DNA of 51,114 bases from contig DASZCR010000302.1 of the NCBI GenBank assembly GCA_035942915.1, forward strand, positions 1 through 51,114, in the 5' to 3' direction. The translations under genes were made by a program, and so were the position numbers. Each line of letters begins with the position of its first letter. Position 1 is the stretch's first letter. Under the pieces are notes generated by a model. It saw only the letters and a program-made list of their open reading frames with translations. It ran no database searches and was not told the origin of the DNA. Below are positions 1 to 8,097 of the stretch, piece by piece. Source of the stretch: DASZCR01 sp035942915. Lineage in GTDB: Bacteria > Acidobacteriota > Blastocatellia > Pyrinomonadales > Pyrinomonadaceae.

Positions 1-287
1 CCAACGCAGTCTTCGGCGAAGGCGACTTCGCGGCCGAGCAACCCCGACAGGTGACTGGCGACCGGGCGCAGGCTGTACTTCTCGACGCGCTCGCCTTTGG
101 GACGCCCCAGATGCGACGCGAGGATGACGCGCGCGCCCTGCTCCGACGCGTACTGGATGGTCGGCAGCGCGCCGCGCACGCGCGTATCGTCCTCGACCCG
201 CCCATCCTTAATCGGCACGTTGAAATCGACGCGCACAAACACGCGCTGCCCCTTCAGGTCGAGGTCTTTGATGGAGAGCTTGTTCAT
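1..287 (-). CDS. pgk: Phosphoglycerate kinase, N-terminal part (partial)
   Basis: The gene runs off the left edge, so only the first 95 codons are present. The reverse-strand translation starts MNKLSIKDLDLKGQRVFVRV and continues DFNVPI, then SHLGRPKG. These are the classic N-terminal phosphoglycerate kinase motifs; the family binds 3-phosphoglycerate through the DFNVP and HLGRP segments. The enzyme interconverts 1,3-bisphosphoglycerate plus ADP with 3-phosphoglycerate plus ATP in the cytoplasm. It lies just downstream of gap on the same strand, the usual gap-pgk glycolytic order, with a 76-base heptamer palindrome between the two. The ATG at 285-287 is the only start that keeps the conserved MNKLSIKDLDL beginning. 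No ribosome site stands out because the repeat lies directly upstream. Confidence 0.95.
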   Translation of the reverse strand, partial: MNKLSIKDLDLKGQRVFVRVDFNVPIKDGRVEDDTRVRGALPTIQYASEQGARVILASHLGRPKGERVEKYSLRPVASHLSGLLGREVAFAEDCV

Positions 288-294
288 AAGACAA

Positions 295-370
295 GTGATA
301 GGTGAGAGGTGATAGGTGATAAGAGAAAGACAGGTTTTATCCTCTCACCTCTCACCTATCACCCATCACT
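295..370. repeat. Heptamer palindrome, copy 1 (between gap and pgk)
   Basis: The left arm is made of GTGATAG/GTGAGAG-type 7-base units and the right arm of their complements (CTCACCT, CTATCAC, CCATCAC), so the whole can fold into a long hairpin. The core at 330-346 reads ACAGGTTTTATCCTCTC. It is the most diverged of the five cores in this window; the others read close to ACAGGATTTCTCCTATC. It fills nearly all of the gap-pgk spacer: the gap stop codon is at 374-376 and the pgk start at 285-287. It may be an mRNA hairpin that separates or tunes expression of the two genes; that role is inference. Confidence 0.9.
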
Positions 371-373
371 GCT

Positions 374-1381
374 TCACAGCCCTTTCTGCGCGATGAGTTT
401 GACGAGGTCGCGGACGCGGCAGGAGTAGCCCCACTCGTTATCGTACCAGGAGAGGACTTTGACGAGGTTGCCGCCGATGACTTTCGTGTAGTCGGCATCG
501 ACGATTGAGGAGTTCGGGTTCTTGCGGAAATCGACGGAGACGAGCGGCTCGTCGGAGAAGGCGAGGATGCCGCGCAACTCCTCGTTGGCCGCGTCCTTCA
601 AGGCCGTGTTCACTTCCTCGGTCGTCGTCTCGCGCTCAACCTCCATCACCACATCGACGAGCGAGACGTTGGGCGTCGGCACGCGCACGCTGATGCCGTC
701 GAACTTCCCCTTCAGTTCCGGCAGGACGAGCGCGACGGCTTTGGCCGCGCCGGTCGAGGTCGGAATCATCGAGACAGCAGCGGCGCGCGCGCGTCGCAAA
801 TCCTTGTGCGGCAGGTCGAGCAACTGCTGGTCGTTCGTGTACGAGTGGATGGTGGTCATCTGCGCCGAGCGGATGCCGAACCGCTCGTGAATCACTTTGG
901 CGACCGGAGCGAGACAGTTGGTCGTGCAGGAAGCGTTTGAGACGATGTGGTGCGCGGCCGGGTCGTACTTGTCTTCGTTGACGCCGAGGACGACCGTGAT
1001 GTCCTCGTTCTTGGCGGGCGCGGAGATGATGACCTTCTTGACCGTGCCGCGCAGGTGCTTGCGCGCGTCCTCGGCGTTGGTGAAACGCCCGGTCGATTCG
1101 ATGATGACCTGCGCGCCGACCGATTCCCAGTCGATGGCCGCCGGGTCGCGTTCGGCGAAGACGACGAACTCGTCCTGACCGACCCTGATGCCCTTTTCGG
1201 TGGCCGAGATTTCCTGTTCGAGGTTGCCGAGCACCGAGTCGTATTTCAGCAGGTGCGCGAGCGTCGCGGTGTCCGTGATGTCGTTGACGGCGACGAAATC
1301 AATGTCCGGGTCGCCGAGCGACGCGCGCAGCACGTTGCGACCGATACGCCCGAATCCGTTGATGCCGACTTTCACTGCCAT
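374..1381 (-). CDS. gap: Glyceraldehyde-3-phosphate dehydrogenase, type I
   Basis: This 335-residue protein has the normal family length. It oxidises glyceraldehyde 3-phosphate with NAD(P)+ and phosphate in glycolysis. The N-terminus carries the Rossmann motif GINGFGRIGR at about residues 6-15. The active-site signature SNASCTTNCLAPV lies near residue 150, with the nucleophilic Cys in ASCTTN. The C-terminus has the typical WYDNEWGYSCRV. The frame stays open about 65 codons upstream, but the ATG at 1379-1381 gives the family N-terminus MAVKVGINGFG and is preceded by a good GAGGAGG ribosome site. A TTGACA-type promoter lies about 130-160 bases upstream. pgk follows on the same strand after heptamer palindrome copy 1. 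Confidence 0.97.
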   Translation of the reverse strand: MAVKVGINGFGRIGRNVLRASLGDPDIDFVAVNDITDTATLAHLLKYDSVLGNLEQEISATEKGIRVGQDEFVVFAERDPAAIDWESVGAQVIIESTGRFTNAEDARKHLRGTVKKVIISAPAKNEDITVVLGVNEDKYDPAAHHIVSNASCTTNCLAPVAKVIHERFGIRSAQMTTIHSYTNDQQLLDLPHKDLRRARAAAVSMIPTSTGAAKAVALVLPELKGKFDGISVRVPTPNVSLVDVVMEVERETTTEEVNTALKDAANEELRGILAFSDEPLVSVDFRKNPNSSIVDADYTKVIGGNLVKVLSWYDNEWGYSCRVRDLVKLIAQKGL

Positions 1382-1842
1382 CTTGGTTTGGCCTCCTCGC
1401 CTGACTGAATGATGAGAATTGATGTCGCTTCCCTGCCCGTAGGACGGGCGCACGTCCGCCTCGTCCCTGTCTATCACCCTTGCCGTGGCTGTTGCGGAAA
1501 ATGAATTTTGAAGATAATGCCCGCGCCGCGACACTGTCAAGCCGACTACCCGGACGCCCCTCGGCGCGCGTCCCACTTATGGGATTCGCGCGACGCGAAA
1601 CAGGGACGCACGCGCCGCACGCGCACACACGCGAAGTCCATTTTTCGCCATTCACGCGAGCCTTTGCGCCGCTTCCCGGTGGCACGCCGATGGCATACGA
1701 AGGCGCGTATGTTTTTGAAACTCCGTGTAGACGCGTAACGTAGTAGCCTCTGACCCGCCGCCCGCTATACCGAACGAGCGATAGAACTTATTCGGCGGGT
1801 CGGTTCAAACACAAACACATTTCCTGAGGAGTACCCGGTTTG
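1382..1842. other. Divergent intergenic region, gap / tolC-like gene
   Basis: These 461 bases separate the divergent gap and TolC-like genes. On the gap side I see the candidate promoter described separately, a leader of about 130 bases and the GAGGAGG ribosome site. On the TolC side there is a GAGGAG at 1826-1831, 11 bases before the ATG at 1843; an in-frame TTG at 1840 is the alternative start. No convincing -35/-10 pair is visible for the TolC gene. Short open frames here have no recognisable protein similarity and are not called. Confidence 0.6.
1511..1540 (-). promoter_or_regulatory. Candidate sigma70-type promoter for gap
   Basis: On the minus strand a perfect TTGACA (bases 1540-1535) is followed after 18 bases by TATCTT (1516-1511), a 4/6 match to TATAAT. 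It points at gap and would give a leader of roughly 120 bases. The -35 box is exact, while the -10 and the 18-base spacing are ordinary, so this is plausible but unproven. Confidence 0.45.
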
Positions 1843-4203
1843 ATGTTCAGCTTAAGTTCGCGCCCCCCCGGCCGAAGCGCGCGTCAGACGGCGCTGGCGC
1901 TCGCCGTCGTCTGCGCTCTCTGCTTCGGGCACGTCATGCCCGCACGCGTCCTCGCCGCCACGGCGAGCGCCGAAGAGCAGCCGCAGACGATGACCCTGAC
2001 GGGCGTCGTCAAATCCCCCAAAGGCGCGCCCGTCACAGAGGCCGTCGTCACGCTGCGTCGCGTCATGCACGAAGACCAGACAACGCGCACAGACACGGAC
2101 GGCCGCTTTCAGTTTGCGAACATCGCGCACGGGCCTGCCGTCCTGATTGCCGCTACTGACGCTGAAAGGAGCGTGCTCTTCATCGAGGTCAAGAACGGCC
2201 TCGGCGACGTGGAAGTCGTCTTCGACCGCAAGCAGTCCGACTACGCCGTCGCCTCTGCGGTCGGCTCGCCGATGGTCGCCTCGCTCGCAGACGTTGCGCC
2301 GCAGCAGCAGCCGACCCCCGCGCCGCAGTTGCCCGCGCAGAGAGACGCCGGGCAGCCGCCCAACCGGCAGACGCAGCCGGGCGTGCCGCCGGAGGCGCGT
2401 CCGCGCCCTTCAGACCCGACCGCGCCGCCGGGAGCCGAACGCCCCAACCCGCAGTCGCCGCCCAACCGTCAGACCACCTCGCCGCAGCCTGCGGCCACGC
2501 CCGTCACGCCGGAACTTCCCGTGACGACGCCACAGACGCAGACCAACACGGAGACTCAGGTTGACCCGGCCACCGGACTCGAACAGATTCGTGAGCCCGC
2601 GTTTACGGCCAGCCAGCCGCGCCCCGTCCCCCCGATGCCTTCGCTGGCACGCGTCGGCATCACGGGCGGCGAGACGCGCCCGATGTCTCTGAACGATGCC
2701 ATCCGCCGCGCGCTCGAAAACAACAACGAGATTGAGGTGGCGCGCGCCGACGTGCGTATCGCCGAATCGTTCCTCAACTCGCTGCGCGGCTTCTACGAGC
2801 CGTTCTACCAACTCAATCCGCAGTACAGCAACTTCTCGAACCCTTCATCCACGACGCTGAGCGGCGCGGGCGACGAGTCGAGCAACGTGACGCGGACGAT
2901 TTTCGATTTCGACACCGCGCTGGTCAAAAACTTCGAGACCGGCGGCGGACGCTACGAGTTCTTCTATCGCAACTCGCGCGAGAAGACGAACAACCGTTTT
3001 GCGACGCTTAATCCCCTCTACGGTTCGAGCCTCGGCGCGACCTTTACGCAGCCGCTTCTGCGCGACCGCGCCATCGACGCCACGCGTCGCAGCATACGCA
3101 TCCAGCGCAAGCGGCTCGAACAGTCCGACGCGGACTTCCGTCGTCGCACCATCGAAATCATCTCGCAGGTGCAGCGCGCCTACTGGGACTTGGTCTTCGC
3201 CATCCGCGACGAACAGAACCAGATTGCCAACCTCAATCTCGCGCGCGAAAACTTCCGTCGCACAGAGGCGAGCGTCGCCGCAGGCGCGTCCGCCCCGCTC
3301 GAACGCGCAGAGATTCAGACCGAGTTGTCCAACCGCGAAGCCGCCCTCCTGCTCGCCTCGCAGGGCGTGACCATCGCCGAGAACAACCTCAAGTCGCTCA
3401 TCCTCAAAGACCCGATGTCTCCCGATTGGAGCGCGGCCTTCATCCCGACCGACCAGCCGACCTTCGACGAGACGCCCGTCGTCTTGCAGGACGCGCTCAC
3501 CGAAGCGCGCACCAATCGCCCCGAACTGCGTCGCCTGAAACTTGAGCAGGAGGTCAACGACATCGACCTTCAATACTTCAGGAATCAGACCAAGCCGCGC
3601 ATTGACCTGACCGGCACGGTCGCTTCGACTGGACTGGCCGGAACACCCGGCCCCTTGCGCGACCAGAATGGCGAAGTCGTCATCGGCCCCGACGGCCAGC
3701 CCCTCCTTGCGCCTCTGCCGAAGAGTCAGGTCGGCGGAGTCGGCCAGAACATACGCAACGTCCTGACCCTTCAGGGTCGTAGCGTCGTCGTCGGCGTGAC
3801 GATTCAAATTCCTTTCAGGAACAAGACGGCGCGTGCCAATCTGACAACCGCGCAGATTCAGCGCGAGCAGTTGGCAGCGACGACGCGCTCGCAGGAGCAG
3901 GTCGTCGAGGTCGAAGTGCGCAACGCCGCGCAGTCTGTCGAGACGGCGCGTCGCCGTGTGCTCGCCGCACGACAGGCGCGCGAGAACGCCGAACTGCAAC
4001 TCGCCGGTGAGCGTCGCCTTTATCAAGTCGGCCGCTCGACCACCTTCCTGCTCTTCCAACGTGAGAACGCGCTCGTCAATGCGCGCAATCAGGAGTTGCG
4101 CGCCGAGACCGACTACAACAAGGCGCTCGCAGACCTTCAGCGTGCGACCTCGACGACGCTGCGCGCCAACAACGTCGTCATCGACAGCCCCGTGCGCCCC
4201 TAG
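1843..4203 (+). CDS. TolC-like outer-membrane efflux protein with N-terminal regulatory-like domain
   Basis: This is a 786-residue outer-membrane channel of the TolC/OEP family, much longer than the usual 420-500 residues. Residues 1-40 form a signal peptide ending near VLAATA. Residues about 48-128 resemble a carboxypeptidase-regulatory-like (CarboxypepD_reg) beta-sandwich: TLTGVVKSPKGAPVTEAVV, then a TDTDGRFQF segment. Residues about 150-275 are a low-complexity Pro/Gln/Thr linker. The OEP part starts near MSLNDAIRRALENNNEIEVA and runs to the end, with two long coiled helical regions, for example around ERAEIQTELSNREAALLLA. OEP proteins form trimeric tunnels for RND, ABC or type I exporters. 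No inner-membrane pump or adaptor is nearby, so the partner is unknown. A strong terminator follows. Confidence 0.88.
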   Translation: MFSLSSRPPGRSARQTALALAVVCALCFGHVMPARVLAATASAEEQPQTMTLTGVVKSPKGAPVTEAVVTLRRVMHEDQTTRTDTDGRFQFANIAHGPAVLIAATDAERSVLFIEVKNGLGDVEVVFDRKQSDYAVASAVGSPMVASLADVAPQQQPTPAPQLPAQRDAGQPPNRQTQPGVPPEARPRPSDPTAPPGAERPNPQSPPNRQTTSPQPAATPVTPELPVTTPQTQTNTETQVDPATGLEQIREPAFTASQPRPVPPMPSLARVGITGGETRPMSLNDAIRRALENNNEIEVARADVRIAESFLNSLRGFYEPFYQLNPQYSNFSNPSSTTLSGAGDESSNVTRTIFDFDTALVKNFETGGGRYEFFYRNSREKTNNRFATLNPLYGSSLGATFTQPLLRDRAIDATRRSIRIQRKRLEQSDADFRRRTIEIISQVQRAYWDLVFAIRDEQNQIANLNLARENFRRTEASVAAGASAPLERAEIQTELSNREAALLLASQGVTIAENNLKSLILKDPMSPDWSAAFIPTDQPTFDETPVVLQDALTEARTNRPELRRLKLEQEVNDIDLQYFRNQTKPRIDLTGTVASTGLAGTPGPLRDQNGEVVIGPDGQPLLAPLPKSQVGGVGQNIRNVLTLQGRSVVVGVTIQIPFRNKTARANLTTAQIQREQLAATTRSQEQVVEVEVRNAAQSVETARRRVLAARQARENAELQLAGERRLYQVGRSTTFLLFQRENALVNARNQELRAETDYNKALADLQRATSTTLRANNVVIDSPVRP

Positions 4204-4240
4204 ACGCACTGAGGCGACTCACGCAGCCGAACGCACACCG

Positions 4241-4287
4241 CGCGACCGGGACGAAAGTCACACGACTTCCTCCCGGTCGCGTTTTTT
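4241..4287 (+). terminator. Rho-independent terminator after the TolC-like gene
   Basis: A perfect 11-bp stem (CGCGACCGGGA at 4241-4251 with TCCCGGTCGCG at 4271-4281) encloses a 19-base loop that itself contains a small AAGTC/GACTT pairing. Six T residues follow at 4282-4287. It closes the TolC-like transcript 37 bases after its stop codon. The next gene starts at 4331, so that gene probably has its own promoter or depends on readthrough. Confidence 0.88.
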
Positions 4288-4330
4288 ATGTATGCTTCCG
4301 GCGCGCTCTCGCTCTCGCGCACGACCGAAG

Positions 4331-5098
4331 ATGAAGATTACCGCCACCATCATCACCTATAACGAGGAGGAGAACGTGCGCGCGGCGTGCGAATCGGTGG
4401 CGTGGGCTGACGAGGTGTTGGTGGTCGATTCGGAATCGACCGACGCGACGCGCGAGATTGCGCGCGAATGCGGGGCGCGCGTCATCTGTCGCCCCTGGCC
4501 GGGCTTCGCCGCGCAGAAACAGTTTGCGGCTGAAGCGGCAGAGCACGACTGGATTTTCAGTCTCGACGCCGACGAGCGCGTCTCGCCCGAACTGAAAGCG
4601 AGCATCGAAGACGTGCTCTACCGGGACTCGTCACGCCTTGCCGACGGCTATCGCATCGCGCGCCGCTCCTTCTACATGGGGCGCTGGATTCGCGGCGGCG
4701 GCTGGTATCCAGACTTCCAGTTGCGTCTCTACCATCGCGCGCGCGGCGCATGGCGCGGCTCACACGTCCACGAATCGGTGAAGATGACGGAGGGCGCGCG
4801 CGTCGAGACGCTACGGGGAGACCTGCTGCACTACAGCGTGCGCGACGCCTCGCACCATCATCGCATGATTGGCGAACGCTACGCCCCGCTGGCCGCGCTA
4901 CAGATGTACGAACGCGGCCGACGCACCACGCCCTTACGCGTCGCACTCGCCGCCCCTGCCGCCTTCACACGCAGTTTCTTCCTCAAAGGCGGCTTCCGCG
5001 ACGGACTCGCCGGTCTCGCCATCGCACACTTCGCCGCACACCACGCCTTCCTCAAACACCTCCTCCTCTGGGAACGACAGAAAAGCAGTGATAGGTGA
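4331..5098 (+). CDS. Family 2 glycosyltransferase, WaaE/KdtX-like
   Basis: This is a 255-residue cytoplasmic glycosyltransferase with a GT-A fold. The start MKITATIITYNEEENVRAAC and the segment VLVVDSESTDATREIA are typical GT2 nucleotide-binding motifs. SLDADERVS is the DXD-like metal/sugar-nucleotide site at about residues 76-84. GRWIRGGGWYPDFQLRLY and HVHESV match the group annotated as lipopolysaccharide core glucosyltransferase WaaE/KdtX. It probably adds a sugar to an envelope glycolipid; donor and acceptor cannot be read from the sequence. The frame is open far upstream, but the ATG at 4331 begins the domain exactly. The last three codons and the TGA (5096-5098) lie inside heptamer palindrome copy 2, so the repeat supplies the stop. 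Confidence 0.88.
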   Translation: MKITATIITYNEEENVRAACESVAWADEVLVVDSESTDATREIARECGARVICRPWPGFAAQKQFAAEAAEHDWIFSLDADERVSPELKASIEDVLYRDSSRLADGYRIARRSFYMGRWIRGGGWYPDFQLRLYHRARGAWRGSHVHESVKMTEGARVETLRGDLLHYSVRDASHHHRMIGERYAPLAALQMYERGRRTTPLRVALAAPAAFTRSFFLKGGFRDGLAGLAIAHFAAHHAFLKHLLLWERQKSSDR

Positions 5099-5210
5099 TG
5101 AGTGATAGGTGATAAGAAGGAAGTGATGAGTGATGGGTGATAGATGATAGGACAAAACAGGATTTCTCCTATCACCCATCACCTATCACCTATCACTGCT
5201 TTCCTATCAC
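5088..5210. repeat. Heptamer palindrome, copy 2 (between convergent genes)
   Basis: This is about 123 bases of tandem 7-base units. The left arm has GTGATAG, GTGATGA and GTGATGG variants with a short AGAAGGAA interruption; the right arm has CCTATCA/CCCATCA units ending near 5210. The core ACAGGATTTCTCCTATC at 5157-5173 lies on the plus strand and is identical to the core of copy 4 in reverse complement. It separates the glycosyltransferase from the convergent PBP4-type gene and provides or abuts both stop codons (TGA at 5096-5098, TAG at 5212-5210). It could act as a two-way transcription barrier. Confidence 0.92.
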
Positions 5211-6478
5211 TATTCGCTAGTAATTGTCAGGCTGTCGGAGGGCAGGAGGGGGCGCGGTTTGTCTGGGGTGGCGATGGGGCGTGGGACGGCGTGGTTGATG
5301 ACGACTTCGGAGAGAAGTTCGTCTTCGAGTTGGCGGTTCTCGGCAATCTGGTTTCCCTGGTCGAGGATGACGAAGGCTATCATCCCGGATGATTCCGTAT
5401 AGACGACCCCGGCGAGACTCGCCATGCCGCCGTCAACCTCGGCCGTGAGCGTGCCGGTCTTGCCGACGGCCGCGCCTTCGAGCGGGCTGCCGACGAGTCT
5501 GCGCCTGAGCGTGCCCGCGTCGTCGCTGACGACCGGCATCAGGTCGTCGAGTTTGAGACCCTGTCTCGTCGCTTCGCTTTCGAGCGCGCGCAGCACGGTG
5601 AGCACGCCGCGCGCCGTCATCCGGTTGTGCTCGCGCCCCGATGCGCGCGCAATCTCCACCTGCTCGGCCGGTAGTTTCAACTCCTCGACCAGATAACGCT
5701 CGATGCCTTCAGGGCCGCCCACCATTGCGCCGACGCGTTCGGCGACGAAGTTGCTCGAATGAGCGTTCATGTAGAGCAGGATGTTGCGCAGAGGATAGGA
5801 GCGCAGCACGAACAGAGGCTTGACGTGCGAGGGCGGCAGCGTCTCGGCCAGCGTCCGCTGCTTCTCCTTCATCTGCATCACGCGCGACATGCGCTCGGCC
5901 GATTCCACAGGCGACTCGCTGTAGTTGAAACAGAACTCAGGACTGACGGACAGCTCTTCCGTCACGCGCTTGATGCCGCGCGCGCGCAACTCCTTAGCGA
6001 TGAGCGCGGCCGAGATATCGCCGAAGGTCGGGTCGCCGCCGACGACCGTCACCTTGCCGCGCAGCGTGCCGTCGTCGCCGACTTCGCCTTCAGTGTAGAC
6101 GCGCGTCTCGATGCGATAGTCCGCGCCGAGCGGGGGCAGCGCAACGTGCGTCGTGGCGAGTTTGATGAGAGAGGCCGGATTAAAGGGCGTGTCGGGGTTG
6201 TGGGCGGCGAGAACGCGCGTCCCGTCGAAGGCTTCGATGAGGACGCCGTGACGTGCGGGCTCTTCGCCGCGTCCTGCGTACCACGCTTCGGCGTCGAAGG
6301 CCGGAGGCGTCGGCGTCGGCACAGGCAGCGCGGGCGCGACCACTTCGGGAGGTCGCGTGATGACGGCTGAGACGGCCTCTCGCGCACGCTCGACCAGCGA
6401 GTACGGGATGAAGGTGAGACCGGCGATGACGGCGATGCCGACGACGAACATCGCGATAATCGGTTTGCGCGGATTCAA
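5210..6478 (-). CDS. dacB: D-alanyl-D-alanine carboxypeptidase/endopeptidase, PBP4 (S13) family
   Basis: This 422-residue penicillin-binding protein is somewhat shorter than many PBP4s. It trims or cuts peptidoglycan peptide bridges in the periplasm. A single N-terminal membrane segment (about residues 7-28) and a Pro-rich linker precede the catalytic domain. All three serine-enzyme motifs are present: SLIK at 103-106 (nucleophile Ser103), SSN at 241-243 and KTG at 340-342. The start is a TTG at 6476-6478 with a GGAGGG about 10 bases upstream; no ATG lies closer to the membrane segment. The TAG stop is shared with the end of heptamer palindrome copy 2. A plausible promoter lies about 70-100 bases upstream. 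It is divergent from the prepilin peptidase gene. Confidence 0.9.
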   Translation of the reverse strand: MNPRKPIIAMFVVGIAVIAGLTFIPYSLVERAREAVSAVITRPPEVVAPALPVPTPTPPAFDAEAWYAGRGEEPARHGVLIEAFDGTRVLAAHNPDTPFNPASLIKLATTHVALPPLGADYRIETRVYTEGEVGDDGTLRGKVTVVGGDPTFGDISAALIAKELRARGIKRVTEELSVSPEFCFNYSESPVESAERMSRVMQMKEKQRTLAETLPPSHVKPLFVLRSYPLRNILLYMNAHSSNFVAERVGAMVGGPEGIERYLVEELKLPAEQVEIARASGREHNRMTARGVLTVLRALESEATRQGLKLDDLMPVVSDDAGTLRRRLVGSPLEGAAVGKTGTLTAEVDGGMASLAGVVYTESSGMIAFVILDQGNQIAENRQLEDELLSEVVINHAVPRPIATPDKPRPLLPSDSLTITSE

Positions 6479-6546
6479 ACGCCTCTTGCCCTCCGTCCCT
6501 GCTCGTTCCTCTTTTTTCCGTCTTTCGTAAACAGACTGAAAGCTTT

Positions 6547-6576
6547 AATATGCGTAAAGGTCGGCGCGCGCGTCAA
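6547..6576 (-). promoter_or_regulatory. Candidate promoter for the PBP4-type gene
   Basis: On the minus strand TTGACG (6576-6571) is followed after 18 bases by CATATT (6552-6547), within an AT-rich patch (CATATTAAAGC) that is unusual for this GC-rich region. The -10 is only a 4/6 match. The position is sensible for the TTG-started gene at 6478. Confidence 0.4.
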
Positions 6577-6632
6577 GACGAGCCGAACACGGAAAGCGAC
6601 TCACTGACCATTCTCCTTTGAAACTCTTCTCG

Positions 6633-7517
6633 ATGGCTATCATCCAACTCTTACAATCGGCCGAGTCGGCGTCGGCGGGTCTGCCCTTCGTCCTCGTCCT
6701 GCTCTTCGTCTGCGCGACGGGCGCGATTATCGGCAGTTTCCTCAACGTCGTCATCCACCGCGTCCCCCGCGAAGAGTCAATCGTCTTTCCCAGTTCGCGC
6801 TGTCCCTCCTGCGGCACGGCGATTAAACCTTACGACAACCTGCCCGTGCTCAGTTGGGTCGTCCTGCGGGGTCGTTGCCGCTCCTGCCGGACGCCCATCT
6901 CGGCGCGTTATCCGGCCGTCGAACTGCTGACGGCGGCGCTCTTCGGTCTCACCTTCTGGCTGCGCTCCGGGCTTACCCTGTCGCTTCCCTTCGACCTGCT
7001 CTTCGTCGCCGCCATCGTCGCGCTCGTCTTCATCGACGCTGAGCACATGCTATTGCCGAACGTCATCACCTATCCGGGTTTCATCTTCGCGCTCATCGCG
7101 CGCGCCGTTGTGCCGAACCTCTACGGCGTCGAATTTTTGACGCGCGGCGCGCTCGCAGGCTGGCCTGAGTGGGCTGTCTCTCTGGCGGGCGCGGTGTTGG
7201 GCGCAGTCGTCGGCGGCGGGTCGCTGTGGTTCGTCGGGTGGCTGTGGGAACGTCTGCGCGGCGTGGAGGCGATGGGGCTTGGCGATGTGAAGATGATGTT
7301 GATGGTCGGCGCTTATCTCGGCTGGCCGTTGACGGTGCTGACGATTTTCTTCGGCGTGCTGACAGGCTCGGTCGTCGGCGTCGCGCTGATGTTGCGGCGC
7401 GGCGAGCGCGACATGCAGATGCTCCTGCCGTTCGGCATCTTTCTCGGCGCGGGCGCTCTCACCAGCCTCCTCGTCGGCAGGCGCATCGCCGAATGGTACG
7501 CCTCGCAGTTCTACTAA
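6633..7517 (+). CDS. pilD: Type 4 prepilin peptidase / N-methyltransferase (A24)
   Basis: This polytopic inner-membrane aspartyl protease of 294 residues cleaves the leader of type IV pilins or type II secretion pseudopilins and methylates the new N-terminus. The N-terminal methyltransferase part has GSFLNVVIHRVPREES and the two zinc-binding CxxC pairs at about 57-60 (CPSC) and 82-85 (CRSC). The catalytic aspartates are in FIDAEHMLLPN (Asp135) and GLGDVKMM (Asp218). I chose the ATG at 6633; an in-frame TTG at 6618 would add five residues, and neither has a clear ribosome site. No pilin or secretion ATPase gene is in the window, so it probably serves genes elsewhere. Confidence 0.93.
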   Translation: MAIIQLLQSAESASAGLPFVLVLLFVCATGAIIGSFLNVVIHRVPREESIVFPSSRCPSCGTAIKPYDNLPVLSWVVLRGRCRSCRTPISARYPAVELLTAALFGLTFWLRSGLTLSLPFDLLFVAAIVALVFIDAEHMLLPNVITYPGFIFALIARAVVPNLYGVEFLTRGALAGWPEWAVSLAGAVLGAVVGGGSLWFVGWLWERLRGVEAMGLGDVKMMLMVGAYLGWPLTVLTIFFGVLTGSVVGVALMLRRGERDMQMLLPFGIFLGAGALTSLLVGRRIAEWYASQFY

Positions 7518-7642
7518 CAACTCGTCAAGATGCTCGCGCGCTTGCTGTTCTTCTTTTCATCTCGCGCTGTCGCGTTTATAGTTGAGCGCGAAACTTCTCT
7601 CCCGCAACTTCAGTGAACCAAGAAGGGGGTTTTTAAAGAGAG

Positions 7643-7981
7643 ATGAGAAAGCTCTTGACGATTCTCGTCGTGGCGGCGGTGCTCGCCGTCATTGCGCCCG
7701 TCGCCGCGCAGGCGCAGTGCGGCAACTACACACACAGTCACGGCAACGTCCGGCACAGACACCGCAGTTGCGTCGGCGATGGACACAAGCACGGACGCAG
7801 TTTCTGGCAGAAGCACCGCGATAAACTGACGACCGCTGGCGGCGCTCTAGCCGGGGCGGCCATCGGCGGCGCGGCCGGGGGCAAGAAGGGCGCGGCCATC
7901 GGCGCGCTCGGCGGCGGCGGCGCAGCGGCCGTCTATACTTACGGCATCCGCAAGCGGCGGCGTCCCGCGCGTCGCTACTGA
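7643..7981 (+). CDS. Small exported His-rich protein with glycine-zipper segment
   Basis: This is a 112-residue protein. A signal peptide (residues 1-25, ending VAAQAQ) is followed by a His-rich stretch (HSHGNVRHRHRSC, then GDGHKHGRS). A glycine-zipper segment comes next (GGALAGAAIGGAAGG, then KKGAAIGALGGGGAA), and the C-terminus is very basic (KRRRPARRY). Glycine-zipper segments pack as membrane helices or insert into the outer membrane. The histidines suggest metal binding, but that is inference. It stands alone between the prepilin peptidase and the sensor kinase, and a hairpin 25 bases after its stop may end its transcript. I do not recognise a named family. Confidence 0.72.
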   Translation: MRKLLTILVVAAVLAVIAPVAAQAQCGNYTHSHGNVRHRHRSCVGDGHKHGRSFWQKHRDKLTTAGGALAGAAIGGAAGGKKGAAIGALGGGGAAAVYTYGIRKRRRPARRY

Positions 7982-8005
7982 CGCTCTTTCGACTCTCGCT
8001 TGTCA

Positions 8006-8039
8006 ACGAACCGACGCCGCCGAGCGCCGCGTCGTTCGT
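8006..8039 (+). terminator. Hairpin without T-tract after the glycine-zipper gene
   Basis: ACGAACCGACGC (8006-8017) pairs with GCGTCGTTCGT (8029-8039) with one bulged C and an 11-base loop. It lies 25 bases after the stop codon of the glycine-zipper gene. There is no run of T residues after it, so it may act as an mRNA 3' stabiliser or factor-dependent terminator rather than an intrinsic one. Confidence 0.45.
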
Positions 8040-8045
8040 CTGAGG

Positions 8046-8097
8046 GAGACTCTCCGAGGGGAAATGTGCCTTTGAGCAGACCCTTTCGGCGAGTCTC
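8046..8097 (+). promoter_or_regulatory. Stem-loop leader just before the sensor kinase
   Basis: GAGACTC (8046-8052) pairs with GAGTCTC (8091-8097). CCG and AGGG inside it pair with CCCT and CGG around a 2-base bulge, giving about 14 base pairs. The kinase start codon follows 9 bases later and has no visible Shine-Dalgarno sequence. The structure could influence translation of the kinase; this is inference from the sequence alone. Confidence 0.35.

Noticed and set aside
295..370. Heptamer repeats as a CRISPR array
   Set aside because: Units are only 7 bases, directly tandem without unique spacers, arranged as an inverted repeat, and no cas gene is present.
2845..4209. Long minus-strand open frame opposite the TolC-like gene (454 codons)
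   Set aside because: It is a GC-rich shadow: no family motif, Arg/Asp/Leu-rich composition and exact overlap with a well-supported gene on the other strand. The same applies to long antisense frames over the FHA-protease, the 691-residue protein, sufB, sufD and the OpcA gene.
4204..4330. Upstream start for the glycosyltransferase within the TolC gene
   Set aside because: The extended frame overlaps the TolC gene and the terminator and is low-complexity; the GT2 domain begins exactly at the ATG at 4331.
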